The position numbers and the translations under genes were made by a program. DNA of 64,000 nt from Butyricimonas paravirosa (GTDB taxonomy: Bacteria; Bacteroidota; Bacteroidia; Bacteroidales; Marinifilaceae), in assembly GCF_032878955.1 (NCBI RefSeq), contig NZ_CP043839.1:3720001-3784000 (forward strand), written 5' to 3'. How positions within the stretch are numbered: position 1 is the first letter of the stretch; every line of letters starts with the position of its first letter. The notes beneath the pieces were generated by a model. It was not told where the DNA came from, did not search any database, and saw only the letters and a list, made by a program, of their open reading frames with translations. Shown in pieces: positions 27,201 through 35,605 of the stretch.

Positions 27201-27452
27201 AAGGCGATAGATGATTATTCTTCCACGCCGATGTCTTCCCGTTTCGTGGTGACGGAGAACACTTTTTCCGGTGAATCCATTTCAATCGGTTACGATATGG
27301 ACGCTGCATGGTTGCGGGTAGCGGGAATTCAGGGAATGAATTTCCGGGTTTACATGAATGATATTTTCCGGATCTCTTCTTTTAAAGAGGAGCGGGGTCT
27401 GGATTATCCTTTTGCCCGTTCGGTAAGTTTTTCCTTAGGTGTAAGATTTTAA
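24276..27452 (+). CDS. SusC/RagA-type TonB-dependent outer-membrane transporter, without STN domain
   Basis: 1058 residues. After a long basic N-terminus and hydrophobic signal core (residues 24-41) comes a linker, then a carboxypeptidase-regulatory-like domain (about 77-150, NPLPGVTVLLKGT), the plug (from about 165, with LFILDGVETTLETI and SVTILKDAASTAIYG) and a 22-strand barrel ending in SFSLGVRF. With its SusD partner it imports a nutrient by TonB. It lacks the N-terminal STN signalling domain present in the second SusC of this window and has no sigma/anti-sigma neighbour. Plug segment GSDPNRMP and YDRWKKPGDKA are shared with that second SusC. The substrate cannot be read from sequence. 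Confidence 0.95.
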   Translation: MKKTYDRKFFRQKLLSEKKTVTAISRLLIILLLGFPLLTRAGTSGSSRGEIDPLSGTSTRQDSVVAAGKPGNQKLGFYEGEVMDTEGNPLPGVTVLLKGTQTGTSTDTHGAFRFPATKAGKTMLVFSFIGMKPVEKDVTPGKKVIVTMEEEVEGLEEVIITGIYSRDKNSYTGSASTYSAKELKMVGAQNIIQSLKTLDPAMMVLENKQWGSDPNRMPKIEIRGKTSVVGLQTEFENDPNQPLFILDGVETTLETIINLNMDRVASVTILKDAASTAIYGSKAANGVIVVETKSPESGQLRLSYSGNYGISFADLSDYNLMNASEKLEYELLAGRYSPMEGYDGFVDKLQKMQDYYSRLKEVLRGVDTYWLSEPLRTVFNHSHNLYIDGGDQAMRYGLGISYNNRDGVMKKSNRDGMGVNIDLIYRKKGLLFSNKASMDLSNSDREPVAFSEFSRANPYYRKRQENGTIPMYLERKTGLYGEDMLNPLYVWNIENTNTTKDLALRDNFTMEWTTFDALRLRARLGISKSISKTEAFKSPNHTDFLETEKLKKGSFSSNQHESFSYNGDLNIIFGKIFKNVHQVNFVGGWSFSESRSEASGYSVVGFNDDFHKNPAYSTGFRENQKPTYSKDRRRSTSFFMNLNYSYDNRYLMDFNLRADGTSVFGSNKLFSTTWAVGLAWNVHNEEFIKKLGWINNLKIRGSIGNPGNENFDAYISQKTYVYNVELQNMFGASALIQKYGNKNLEWQRTVDKNIGVDLSVLNNRIRVTFDYYFKDTDPLLVSIGMPPSAAATSLYTNMGRQISRGWTGTLNYVFLRKKDLSCSVNMNARANHSEYRDIGDKLDYLNKVGSSTALNRYYEGGSPDDLWAVPSLGIDPATGREVFLKKDGTQTFLYSASDEVIVGSSVPDVEGIVGMSFYYKKLSASFSFRYSLGKETMASALYDKVENITQDNIGRNQDKRALYDRWKKPGDKAKFKAIDDYSSTPMSSRFVVTENTFSGESISIGYDMDAAWLRVAGIQGMNFRVYMNDIFRISSFKEERGLDYPFARSVSFSLGVRF

Positions 27453-27465
27453 AACAAGTGTGGAT

Positions 27466-28953
27466 ATGATACGAAAATTGAAATTATTAGTGTGCGTGGT
27501 GCTTGGCGCCCTCACGTTGTCTTGCTCCGATTGGTTGAAAGTCAGTTCGGAGGACCGGATCATGGAGAACGATCTTTTCCGTACTCCCCGGGGATTCATG
27601 ACGGCGTTGAATGGTATTTATATAGACTTGTTGAATTCAAGTATGTACGGGAAGACTCTGACGTGGGGAATGACTGATATTTTGGCACAATACTATACCT
27701 GCCGGGAGAAGGATCATAGTTATAAATCTTTGGCAGATTTTGATAACGTGACCCGGAATAATGCCGTGAGTGGTTGTTGGAATCGGTCGTACGCCCTTTT
27801 GAATAACGTCAATACTATACTGGAGCATTGCGAATCCGACCGGAATGTGCTGGATGATACCTATTATCACATGATCAAGGGAGAGGCTCTGGCTCTACGT
27901 GCTTTGTTACATTTCGAACTGTTCCGTATATTCGGTCCCAGTTATAGCAAGGACAAGGAAAAAGAGTGTATCCCTTATGCTTTGACTTCCGAGACAAAGG
28001 TGAATCCTTTACTACCGGCAAAGGAAATCGCCCGGCTGATTATGGAAGATTTGAAAAATGCGGAGGAGTCGTTGACCGGGTATGACCCCGTGATTGAAAC
28101 AGGGGCCGTGTGGGGTGATGATCCGGAAGGGGGCGTGAATGATATGCGTTATCGCTCCATGCGTCTGAATTACTATGCCGTCCAGGCTTTATTGGCCCGT
28201 GTGGCTCTCTACTGCGGGGAAAAGGAGGTCGCTTGGGAGTACGCGGAGAAAATGATTCGCGGGATACACGAGGAACATAAATGGTTCCCCTTCGTGACCC
28301 GGGAAGAAGTGGTGACGACAGATAAAGAAGATCGTATTTTCCAAAGTGAAATCTTGTTTGGCCTGTATAACCTGAAAAGAAAGGAAAGTGTTTATGAGGT
28401 CGGTTTCGGGGCTAACTTGAAACAAGGTAGCGTGTTACGTATTGATAAGGACATTATGCAGAATATATACGACGGAGATGACAATGATTTCCGGCTTGCA
28501 TACTGGTTCGCGGAAATGGTTGATCCGGATAATAACTCGTATCTCCACGTGATCAAGTACAAGGATGTGGATGATATTGACACGAAAACGAAAATTAGCA
28601 AGGGCTATCGTTATATCATGCCTGTACTCCGGGTGTCCGAAGTGTATCTTATCGCGGCCGAGTGCTGTCCGGACCCGAAAGAGGGACGGAATTATCTGAA
28701 TGCGGTGAGAACGGCACGTAATGTGAAAAACATTCAGGATGATGCCGATCTGACTGCGAGTATCGAGCAAGAGTACAAGCGGGAGTTTGTGGGTGAAGGA
28801 CAGTTATTCTGGCTTTATAAACGCAAGGGGAAAACCGAGATTGCATCCGGCGAGAAACAGGGAAACGTTGTTTCGATGGAAGAACGCTTTTACTTGTTTG
28901 ATCTGCCGCAGTCGGAACAAGATTATAGAAAAGAAAACGATCTTGGTAAATAA
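27466..28953 (+). CDS. SusD/RagB family outer-membrane lipoprotein
   Basis: About 495 residues; lipobox TLSC followed by SDWLKVSSEDR, a typical SusD start. It is an alpha-helical TPR-like lid protein that binds the substrate over the SusC barrel. GEALALRALLHFELFRIFG is the conserved family segment; the C-terminal part (YKREFVGEGQLFWLYKRKGK) also matches. The open frame starts at a GTG at 27460; the ATG at 27466 is the likelier start. It lies 13 bases after SusC. Confidence 0.93.
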   Translation: MIRKLKLLVCVVLGALTLSCSDWLKVSSEDRIMENDLFRTPRGFMTALNGIYIDLLNSSMYGKTLTWGMTDILAQYYTCREKDHSYKSLADFDNVTRNNAVSGCWNRSYALLNNVNTILEHCESDRNVLDDTYYHMIKGEALALRALLHFELFRIFGPSYSKDKEKECIPYALTSETKVNPLLPAKEIARLIMEDLKNAEESLTGYDPVIETGAVWGDDPEGGVNDMRYRSMRLNYYAVQALLARVALYCGEKEVAWEYAEKMIRGIHEEHKWFPFVTREEVVTTDKEDRIFQSEILFGLYNLKRKESVYEVGFGANLKQGSVLRIDKDIMQNIYDGDDNDFRLAYWFAEMVDPDNNSYLHVIKYKDVDDIDTKTKISKGYRYIMPVLRVSEVYLIAAECCPDPKEGRNYLNAVRTARNVKNIQDDADLTASIEQEYKREFVGEGQLFWLYKRKGKTEIASGEKQGNVVSMEERFYLFDLPQSEQDYRKENDLGK

Positions 28954-28968
28954 TTAAAATGTCTTCGT

Positions 28969-29766
28969 ATGAAAAAATATATATTTCTATTAGTTGTCGT
29001 TTTGTCATTTCTTGGGTGTGAGAAAGAAATGATGGATTACGAGGGGAAAGACGGGGTTTATTTTTCGGTACAGGAAGTACCACCCAGTTTATATGGTGAT
29101 CCGGAAATTTGGTCTCATATGGACACTACATTGATCCCCTTTTCCTTGTTGTTGGAAAATGATAGTACGGTGCGATTGAAAGTCCGGGTGATGGGGGATG
29201 TCGTGAATTATGACCGCTATTTTACCGTATCGGTCGTCGATTCGTTGACTACCGCGTTAGTGAACGAGGATTACGCTCCCCTGGAGGAACGTTACGTGAT
29301 TACCGCCGGGGAACGTGACGGATTCGTGGAATTCACGGGATTCCGTCAGGCGAAAATGTTGGATTCGACGTATTACGTGACCTTGCAGTTGATGGAAAAT
29401 GAGTATTTCTCGTTACCGATGGATGTGTGGAGACCCTTGGAAAACAAGGATTACACGAAAGAGATACAGAATGTTGTTCGTCACGTGGTGGGTCTTTCAG
29501 ACGAGGTTTTCATGCCGAAGGCGTGGACGGTGAATTATTTTGGTCCCTACTCTAAAAAGAAAGTCAAATTACTGTGCGAGATGTTCGGTTTGAAGATGGC
29601 TGATTTTGATAACGTGATCGAAATGGATATGGAAAGACAACGCACGTATGCCCAAGGGTTGGATAAATACTTGAAGGAGATGGAGGCAAAGGGGCAGACC
29701 GTTTACGAGGACGAGAAGGACAAGGATGGTAATCCGGTGAAAATGGCCGTGGGACCTTTAATTTAG
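28969..29766 (+). CDS. DUF4843 lipoprotein of SusCD operon 1
   Basis: A 265-residue lipoprotein precursor (FLGCEKEMMDYEGKDGVYF). The DYEGKDGVYF opening, the Calx-beta-like middle (LKVRVMGDVVNYDRYFTVSVVD) and a C-terminal helix-rich part match DUF4843. It is probably a surface-exposed accessory of the SusCD complex. A paralogue sits in the same place in the second operon (50166-50930). Confidence 0.85.
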   Translation: MKKYIFLLVVVLSFLGCEKEMMDYEGKDGVYFSVQEVPPSLYGDPEIWSHMDTTLIPFSLLLENDSTVRLKVRVMGDVVNYDRYFTVSVVDSLTTALVNEDYAPLEERYVITAGERDGFVEFTGFRQAKMLDSTYYVTLQLMENEYFSLPMDVWRPLENKDYTKEIQNVVRHVVGLSDEVFMPKAWTVNYFGPYSKKKVKLLCEMFGLKMADFDNVIEMDMERQRTYAQGLDKYLKEMEAKGQTVYEDEKDKDGNPVKMAVGPLI

Positions 29767-29778
29767 TAATGTTGAATA

Positions 29779-31308
29779 ATGAAAGTTATGAAAAAGAAAC
29801 TAAGTTTACTCGTGCTATTCGCGATAGCTTTATGCATGGGATGTTATGATGATAAAGGGAATTACGATTACCATGAATTTAATGAAATCACTATCGGTGA
29901 TCGTGGTTTTGACACGGCTTATATCCTCACGTCGTTCGTGGACACGCTCCGGATTTCACCCGAAATTGATTTCAAGTTGGCGGAAAACTCACATCTGAAA
30001 TTCGAGTGGGTGGCCCGGTCTAATGGAGTCGATTTTACAGAATACCCTCTTGGGAATGAGCGTGATTTGGTCTTTCCCGTAAGTCTGCCAACGGAGACCT
30101 ACACGTTGTATTTTAAGGTGACGGATACGCTGAATACAATGGAATATTGGAATGCGACAGCGATGCAGGTTCAAGATTTGCTTACCAGCGGTTGGATTAT
30201 TCTCGGGGAGAACAGTAACGGGGAGGCCCAACTGGACATGATTACTTATTCCGTGGACACGATGGTGTTGAAAGATATGTTGCACGATAGCGGGCTGCCC
30301 GTGTTGAGAGGTCCGGTGAAAGTATGGGTGGTTGATAATTACAGGGATAACATGATTCACATTTCGACGGAAGACGGTACGTACCGTTTGGATCGGGATA
30401 ATTTCAAGGGAGGTGACCACACGCATCTGAAGTATAATTTTTATGACCCGGAGGCATTGGATCATTTCGTTCTTCAGGAGGTTGCTCAACTTCGTAGCTA
30501 TAACAGGGCAGCAATTATTGATAATAAGTTGTTTCATAACGGTTTCTTGATCTCCAGTTCCGTATTCCAGAATCCGGCGAATCATTATCAGGGAACTTAC
30601 GATCTTTTCTCTATCGGGGACAAGATTGCTTATAATCCGAAGGCTATGGCGTATTATTATATGTTGTACAATAATGATGCGAAACGTTTTGTTTATACCG
30701 GGGGAAGATCTTACGGGTCACCTGTGGGATATTGTGACACGCTGAAAGATACACGGGATGACGTGGAAATTTTCTCTTGGAAAACGGGGCTGGATTACGT
30801 GACAAGTATAAGTAGTCGTTTGTTGGACGGGTATTCGTTTACCGTGTTGACTGATAGCAAGGGGAGTTACTACTTGTATTGCTATGCGTTGAAGTACCAG
30901 TGGGGCTGGGAAAGTATCGAGAAGAAGAAAAAATACTCTTTGGATAAAGTCACGGATATTGACAAGGCGAAATTCTTCGGGGTTAGTGCGCAAAGAACCT
31001 ATTTGATTTACGCTACCGGTTCGAAACTGTACGCGTATGATTACGTGGCGGAAAAAGTGCAATTACTTAGGGATTTTGGTGGTCAGGAAATAACGTTGCT
31101 ACACTACGACATTTTGATTGACGTGGGAGCCGGTGATGATTTCTTCTACGTGGGTACTTACGATCCCTCGTTACCAAAGGAGACGGGAGGAACGCTGACA
31201 ATGTACAAGGTGATGAATGATCCGAATAATATTATCGTGGAGGAGGTTCCCGGCTTTAGCTGGTCCGGGTTGTGCAAGATCAAAAGTATTGATTTCAAAA
31301 GATACTAG
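29779..31308 (+). CDS. PKD-like family lipoprotein of SusCD operon 1
   Basis: A 509-residue lipoprotein precursor (CMGCYDDKGNYDYHEFNEI). It has an N-terminal PKD/Ig-like beta-sandwich (FEWVARSNGVDF, TYTLYFKVTDT), followed by a longer repeat-rich beta domain that may be a propeller. It is the last gene of the operon, with a terminator 25 bases downstream. Its counterpart at 50944-52662 starts with the same CYDDxGNY signature. It likely binds substrate at the cell surface; function is not known. The start may also be the ATG at 29788. Confidence 0.82.
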   Translation: MKVMKKKLSLLVLFAIALCMGCYDDKGNYDYHEFNEITIGDRGFDTAYILTSFVDTLRISPEIDFKLAENSHLKFEWVARSNGVDFTEYPLGNERDLVFPVSLPTETYTLYFKVTDTLNTMEYWNATAMQVQDLLTSGWIILGENSNGEAQLDMITYSVDTMVLKDMLHDSGLPVLRGPVKVWVVDNYRDNMIHISTEDGTYRLDRDNFKGGDHTHLKYNFYDPEALDHFVLQEVAQLRSYNRAAIIDNKLFHNGFLISSSVFQNPANHYQGTYDLFSIGDKIAYNPKAMAYYYMLYNNDAKRFVYTGGRSYGSPVGYCDTLKDTRDDVEIFSWKTGLDYVTSISSRLLDGYSFTVLTDSKGSYYLYCYALKYQWGWESIEKKKKYSLDKVTDIDKAKFFGVSAQRTYLIYATGSKLYAYDYVAEKVQLLRDFGGQEITLLHYDILIDVGAGDDFFYVGTYDPSLPKETGGTLTMYKVMNDPNNIIVEEVPGFSWSGLCKIKSIDFKRY

Positions 31309-31333
31309 TATAGCTGTTTGAATTTTGAGAAAG

Positions 31334-31376
31334 GCACCATTCTAACGTGGAATACACGGGAGAATGGTGCTTTTTA
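31334..31376 (+). terminator. Terminator of SusCD operon 1
   Basis: A 10-bp stem, GCACCATTCT (31334-31343) with AGAATGGTGC (31361-31370), with an inner CGTG/CACG pairing and followed by TTTTTAT. Confidence 0.88.
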
Positions 31377-31457
31377 TGTCCGAGATGATGCATGATTAGT
31401 GCTGACGTTAGTTCCGATTACATTTTTATTAGTTGATGAATACCGGATGATTACCGT

Positions 31458-31519
31458 CATGAACCTTATAGATACCTTATAGAAACCTTATATGAACCTT
31501 ATTCTAAATAAGGTTCATA
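31458..31519. repeat. ACCTTATA direct repeats ending in a perfect inverted repeat
   Basis: The unit (GA)ACCTTAT(A) occurs four times in tandem-like spacing. The last copy forms a perfect 13-bp hairpin, TATGAACCTTATT (31491-31503) with 31507-31519, with a 3-base loop. No T run follows. It might be a binding-site cluster or a phage/plasmid-like iteron remnant. Confidence 0.6.
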
Positions 31520-31680
31520 AAGTATATTAACAAGTTATTGAAAATATTGTGTTAGGTAGTGATCAGGTATTGATCATCTATCGTAAACAAATTCAGAATT
31601 GACGTTGGCATGAATAAGTACAAAAGGCAACATGAAGATTTGTATTGATGTTGATTTATTGGGATAAAATTACTTAATGG

Positions 31681-31734
31681 CACTGATTTTCAGTGTAAAA
31701 GCTCGCTAAATATCAGTTTCTTTTGTTATTTTTG
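31681..31734 (+). promoter_or_regulatory. Probable promoter and operator of the DUF1016 gene
   Basis: CACTGA-TTT-TCAGTG (31681-31695) is a perfect inverted repeat 32 bases before TATTTTTG (31727-31734), which fits TAnnTTTG. The leader to the start codon is about 120 bases. Confidence 0.45.
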
Positions 31735-31860
31735 TAACTCTTGATGGCATATAACTACGAGACATTTTAGAATGAGATGACCGAGATAAATATAAAATGC
31801 TTGCAGAAATATAGCGAATACTAGGTGTTAATAAAATTCTAAGTAACAGAGAATAAGGAA

Positions 31861-33006
31861 ATGGATAATTGTAACATAGATAGAAAATTAGATGAAAGAG
31901 CAGAGGCTCTATTCGCTAGAATTTCTTTATTAATAGAGACTGCACGTAAAAATATTGCATCTACGGTAAATATCACAATGGTATATGCTAATTTTGAAAC
32001 AGGTAAGTATATTGTTGAGGATGAACAACAGGGGGCGCATCGGGCTGAATATGGGAAATCTGTTCTGAAACAGTTATCTCAAAAACTAATAGAAAAATAC
32101 GGAAGGGGATGGTCTGTTGAGAATTTGACACTCTATCGAAAATTTTATTTGGTTTATGCAGATTCGGTAAACATGATTGATCCGATTCAGAAAAAGTCAC
32201 TTGGAAAGGATTTCGTAAACACTGTTTACGAAATTGGTAAGTTTGAAGCGTTCTCGCAAATTTCTCAAAAGAGTTTTACGCTAAGTTGGTCACACTATCT
32301 GATATTGATGCGTATAGAAAATCCTTCTGAACGTAGTTTTTATGAGATAGAATGTGCACAGCAACAATGGAGTGTCCGGCAGTTACAGCGTCAAGTGAAT
32401 TCCAGTCTGTATGAACGTTTGGCATTAAGTCGCAACAAACATGAGGTCGTTCGTTTGTCAAAGGAGGGCCAAACAGTAGAAAAATCATTGGATCTTATAA
32501 AGAACCCCTTGACGTTAGAATTTTTAGGATTGAAGTCAGAGACGACATATTCAGAAAGTAAATTGGAAACAGCAATCATAGATAAGCTACAAGATTTTTT
32601 ACTTGAATTGGGCAAGGGTTTCCTATTTGAAGCAAGACAAAAGCGTTTCACGTTTAATGAAGAACATTTTTTTGTTGATTTAGTATTTTACAATCGCTTG
32701 TTACAGTGTTATTGTTTGATTGACTTGAAGATAGATAAACTGACACATCAAGACTTGGGGCAGATGCAAATGTATGTCAATTATTATGACAGATATGTGA
32801 AGCAGTCTTTCGAGAAACCTACTATTGGCATCTTACTTTGTAAAGAACAAAATGAGGCTTTGGTGAAACTGACATTACCGGACGATGCTAATATTTACGC
32901 TACGCAATATGCACTCTATCTGCCTAATAAACAATTATTGCAAGCAAAATTGAACCAGTGGGCAGAAGAGTTTAAAGCGAACCATGATGAACTTGAGCAT
33001 CCCTAG
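31861..33006 (+). CDS. DUF1016 (YhcG-type) PD-(D/E)XK nuclease family protein
   Basis: 381 residues. The N-terminal DUF1016 helical domain (about 1-180; YGKSVLKQLSQKLIEKYGRGWS and SWSHYLILMRI are conserved) is followed by a C-terminal nuclease fold. Visible acidic/Lys residues are Glu257 (FLFEARQ), Asp273 (FFVDLVFYN) and Asp288-Leu-Lys290, where many relatives have ELK. The downstream GQMQMYVNYYD helix is also typical. The family is found near restriction-modification and other mobile or defence loci. Here it stands alone between two lipoprotein loci, with its own promoter and terminator context, suggesting an acquired cassette. Confidence 0.9.
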   Translation: MDNCNIDRKLDERAEALFARISLLIETARKNIASTVNITMVYANFETGKYIVEDEQQGAHRAEYGKSVLKQLSQKLIEKYGRGWSVENLTLYRKFYLVYADSVNMIDPIQKKSLGKDFVNTVYEIGKFEAFSQISQKSFTLSWSHYLILMRIENPSERSFYEIECAQQQWSVRQLQRQVNSSLYERLALSRNKHEVVRLSKEGQTVEKSLDLIKNPLTLEFLGLKSETTYSESKLETAIIDKLQDFLLELGKGFLFEARQKRFTFNEEHFFVDLVFYNRLLQCYCLIDLKIDKLTHQDLGQMQMYVNYYDRYVKQSFEKPTIGILLCKEQNEALVKLTLPDDANIYATQYALYLPNKQLLQAKLNQWAEEFKANHDELEHP

Positions 33007-33069
33007 GTGTGGAGGGAATTGATTCGTTTATAAATCGGTTAAAAGCAACGTATTTACAGATATTTGTGA

Positions 33070-33077
33070 TAAATTTG
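33070..33077 (+). promoter_or_regulatory. Possible -7 element before the beta-propeller gene
   Basis: TAAATTTG fits TAnnTTTG, 20 bases before the start codon at 33097. The -33 region is not recognisable. Confidence 0.35.
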
Positions 33078-33096
33078 TAGGATACCAAAACAATTT

Positions 33097-34230
33097 ATGG
33101 AAATGAAATCAATGATGATCTGTTTTTGCTTTTGTTGTCTGGGCTTTTGGGGGCATACGCTTTCTGCCCAAGAACAAGTTCGGGCGCTGCGGCCGTTGGA
33201 ACAATGTACTTTGGTTACCGATCTGGCGGACCGGATTGAGGAAATACAAGTGATCCCGATTAAACAGCGTTTTGATGCCGAGTCATTGGAATGGATGAGG
33301 AAAAAATTGCTGATCGGACCTAATGGGGATTTGTTTCTCGTGTACGGGCGGGAGGTGATGTGTTTTGATGCTGCCGGGAAATATCAATTTTCAATGAAAT
33401 ATAATCAAGGGAAAGAATGTCCTTATCATCAGGATGCCTGTATCAGTGTGGATCAGAAAAAATTGTTGTTTGCGCATGGAGATAGTGAAGTCGTGTTTTT
33501 TGATTTGAATGATGGGCGTGAAATTGAGCGTCTCCCGATGAACAAGCCTCTACAATTGTTTGAAGAGATTGCTCCGGCTCCGGATGGAGGGTTTTATTAT
33601 TATTCGATCTCGGCTCCTTGTACCAATAATTTTGAACGGGGACACCTCTTAGTGACCCGGTTTGACAAAAACGGGAAAAAGTTGGAGAGTTCTATTCCGC
33701 AGGTCGGGTTCACGGTGAATATTTTCCTCGTATCGCAGGCCGTAGGTAATACTTATCTGATTCGCACGCAAGGAGGTGATAACGCGTGTTACCGGGTGAA
33801 TACGAAAGGAGAGTTGGAGAAGGCCTACACCTTTGATTTTGGCAAACGGGGGATACCGGATACTTACGGGATGTTAAAAGGTGATTTGATGTTACAGGAT
33901 TACATGAGGGCAGATTATTACAAGATGCCGATCTATTTGTGTGAGGGTGGAAAATTCTTTTATTTCACCAGTTGCGGACCTCAGGCAGAGGCGTATAATT
34001 TCCTTTATGCCCGGGGTAAGGATTCGGGGATTTATTGGAAAGCGGATCCCGATTTGGAAATTCATTTTCTCTCAGCAGATGAGGACTATTTTTATGCGCT
34101 TTTAGAACCCGTTCCGGAAGAGATGATCCGGGAGACGCAAGACCCGTTATTACGGCAGATATTTAAACAGTTTGCCCTTTCGTTGGGAGAAAAGACGTTT
34201 ACCCGATTGGTGAAGGTCAAGTTTAAATGA
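33097..34230 (+). CDS. 6-bladed beta-propeller family secreted protein
   Basis: A 377-residue protein with a signal peptide (cleavage near LSAQEQ at about residue 24). Repeats of the form LLIGPNGDLFLVYGREVMCFDAAGKYQF and PAPDGGFYYYS fit a six-bladed propeller of the kind common in Bacteroidales (DUF4934/BF3164-like). Function is unknown; such proteins are often found beside SusCD loci. The start may also be the third codon (33103). Confidence 0.7.
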   Translation: MEMKSMMICFCFCCLGFWGHTLSAQEQVRALRPLEQCTLVTDLADRIEEIQVIPIKQRFDAESLEWMRKKLLIGPNGDLFLVYGREVMCFDAAGKYQFSMKYNQGKECPYHQDACISVDQKKLLFAHGDSEVVFFDLNDGREIERLPMNKPLQLFEEIAPAPDGGFYYYSISAPCTNNFERGHLLVTRFDKNGKKLESSIPQVGFTVNIFLVSQAVGNTYLIRTQGGDNACYRVNTKGELEKAYTFDFGKRGIPDTYGMLKGDLMLQDYMRADYYKMPIYLCEGGKFFYFTSCGPQAEAYNFLYARGKDSGIYWKADPDLEIHFLSADEDYFYALLEPVPEEMIRETQDPLLRQIFKQFALSLGEKTFTRLVKVKFK

Positions 34231-34726
34231 AGTCAGACTGGAAGTTAAGAGACTTGTGTGTTGTTGGTTTTATGTGAATTGTTAATTTGTTGTTTTTCTA
34301 TTGTAATATTAAATATTATTCTGATCTTTGTATTAGCTCATTAACCAAGTTGTTAAAGGAGTTACGGAGTCGTTTGATTATTCAAGCGACTCTTGCCTTT
34401 GTTAGGGTAAACTATCCATGATTTTTTGTACTAGGGAATCTGGGGTATACATTTCATTCTTTAGTTGTTCTATCCATATTTTAGATGGATTACACCTTAT
34501 AAGCAGTATGTTTTACTTGGGTTGTACAAATGTAGTAATTGTTCTTGGATATAAGATATACATTTTCAACTATTTATCTGTATCTTGCCAAAAGATTGAA
34601 TATTCGTGAATTGTTTTGGTAAATTTCAAGTGGAGTTTGGTAGGTTGTTTATGAAATTAAATTTATTGGTAAATCTTCGTGATATATCGAAAAAATAGCG
34701 AATTTTACAAGATAAACGATTTATAT
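34231..34726. other. 496-base gap with a possible small transcript
   Basis: TTG (34301-34303), 19 bases and GATCTTTG (34323-34330) make an imperfect promoter. About 35 bases on, an 11-bp hairpin (34367-34377 with 34382-34392, one G-T pair) is embraced by AAAGG/CCTTT, and a T6 run follows at about 34422. This could be a small RNA of about 90 nt, but support is weak. The rest is AT-rich; the only open frame of note (34418-34609) has no family features and is not called. Confidence 0.3.
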
Positions 34727-35254
34727 ATGGAAGTATTTTTGATCAGACATACGAAAACGGCGGTTATTCCGGGAACGTGTTACGGGAATTCGGATGTTGA
34801 CGTGGCCGATTCTTTCCTCGAAGAGGCAGGGAAGGTGAGGGAGAGACTGAAAGGGGAGAGCTTTGATGCGGTGTATTCCAGTCCGTTACAACGTTGCAGA
34901 AAGTTGGCGGTTTACTGTGGTTACGAAAATCCGATTCTGGATGACCGGCTGAAGGAATTGAATTTTGGGAGCTGGGAGGGGCAACGTTGGGATGAGATTC
35001 AAGATCCTTGTTTGCAGGAATGGTATGATGATTGGTTGAGTATGCCTGCCGGAGGGGCGGAAAGTTTTTTGGAACAGTATAACCGGGTGTCGGCTTTCTT
35101 GGATGATTTGAAGGAGACGGGACACGAGAAGGTGTGTGTATTCGCTCACGGAGGGACGATCCGGGCTGCATTGATTTATGCCGGAAAATATAATTTTAAT
35201 CAGGCATTCACGGATGACGTGGATTATGGTTCTCAGGTGAAAATGACGATATAG
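34727..35254 (+). CDS. cobC: Histidine phosphatase, alpha-ribazole phosphatase (CobC-type)
   Basis: 175 residues. The N-terminus VFLIRHTKTAVIPGTCYGNSDV has the RHT..GxCYGxxD signature that marks CobC among histidine phosphatases; the second active-site His is in FAHGGTIRAA. It would dephosphorylate alpha-ribazole phosphate in cobalamin assembly. The open frame extends upstream to 34679, but the ATG at 34727 starts the conserved region. It lies 21 kb from cobS, away from the other cob genes, and overlaps in role with the phosphatase at 8864-9400. Confidence 0.85.
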   Translation: MEVFLIRHTKTAVIPGTCYGNSDVDVADSFLEEAGKVRERLKGESFDAVYSSPLQRCRKLAVYCGYENPILDDRLKELNFGSWEGQRWDEIQDPCLQEWYDDWLSMPAGGAESFLEQYNRVSAFLDDLKETGHEKVCVFAHGGTIRAALIYAGKYNFNQAFTDDVDYGSQVKMTI

Positions 35255-35257
35255 GGG

Positions 35258-35497
35258 TTACTCTTCTTCTTTCAACTTTTTGCGGATACCTCTTTCTATG
35301 GCTAGAACGAGGATGATGACCAGCACGATGATGATCACGCTGATCCAAGATTGGTATGATAACTCGGTGAAATCGGTCATGGCCAGTTTTGTGATGGCTG
35401 CAAGTATCAGGATATACAGGCACGTACGCACGTTCCGCAACTTCTTCTCGGTGGTAAGTTCGACATTCTTTTCAGTTGCTTTCTTTTCGGTTTCCAT
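35258..35497 (-). CDS. Small membrane protein of unknown function
   Basis: 79 residues with a charged N-terminus, two hydrophobic segments (about 26-40 and 50-66, IIIVLVIILVLAI) and a basic/acidic tail RGIRKKLKEEE. I do not recognise a family. It is convergent with the CobC-type gene, ending 3 bases from it. Confidence 0.6.
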   Translation of the reverse strand: METEKKATEKNVELTTEKKLRNVRTCLYILILAAITKLAMTDFTELSYQSWISVIIIVLVIILVLAIERGIRKKLKEEE

Positions 35498-35582
35498 GAC
35501 TTGGTATTTTAATGACGAGTACTGCCTTGTAAAGATATGAAATAATATTCAAATTTATTTGGGGAGAGAAAATAAATAAAAA

Positions 35583-35600
35583 AACCACCCGAAGGTGGTT
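35583..35600 (-). terminator. Terminator of typA
   Basis: On the minus strand AACCACC, loop TTCG, GGTGGTT, then a run of T. It starts 5 bases past the typA stop. Confidence 0.88.
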
Positions 35601-35605
35601 TTGAG

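Larger units (their letters stand above)
31377..31860. other. Gap before the DUF1016 gene
   Basis: It holds the ACCTTATA repeat/hairpin cluster (31458-31519), a 6-bp inverted repeat and a TAnnTTTG element (listed separately). No gene was seen. Confidence 0.5.

Noticed and set aside
31458..31519. CRISPR array
   Set aside because: The repeats are 8 bases with irregular short spacing, without spacers or cas genes.
34418..34609. 63-codon open frame in the gap before the CobC-type gene
   Set aside because: It has no recognisable family, no clear start signal, and lies in AT-rich sequence; nothing supports expression.
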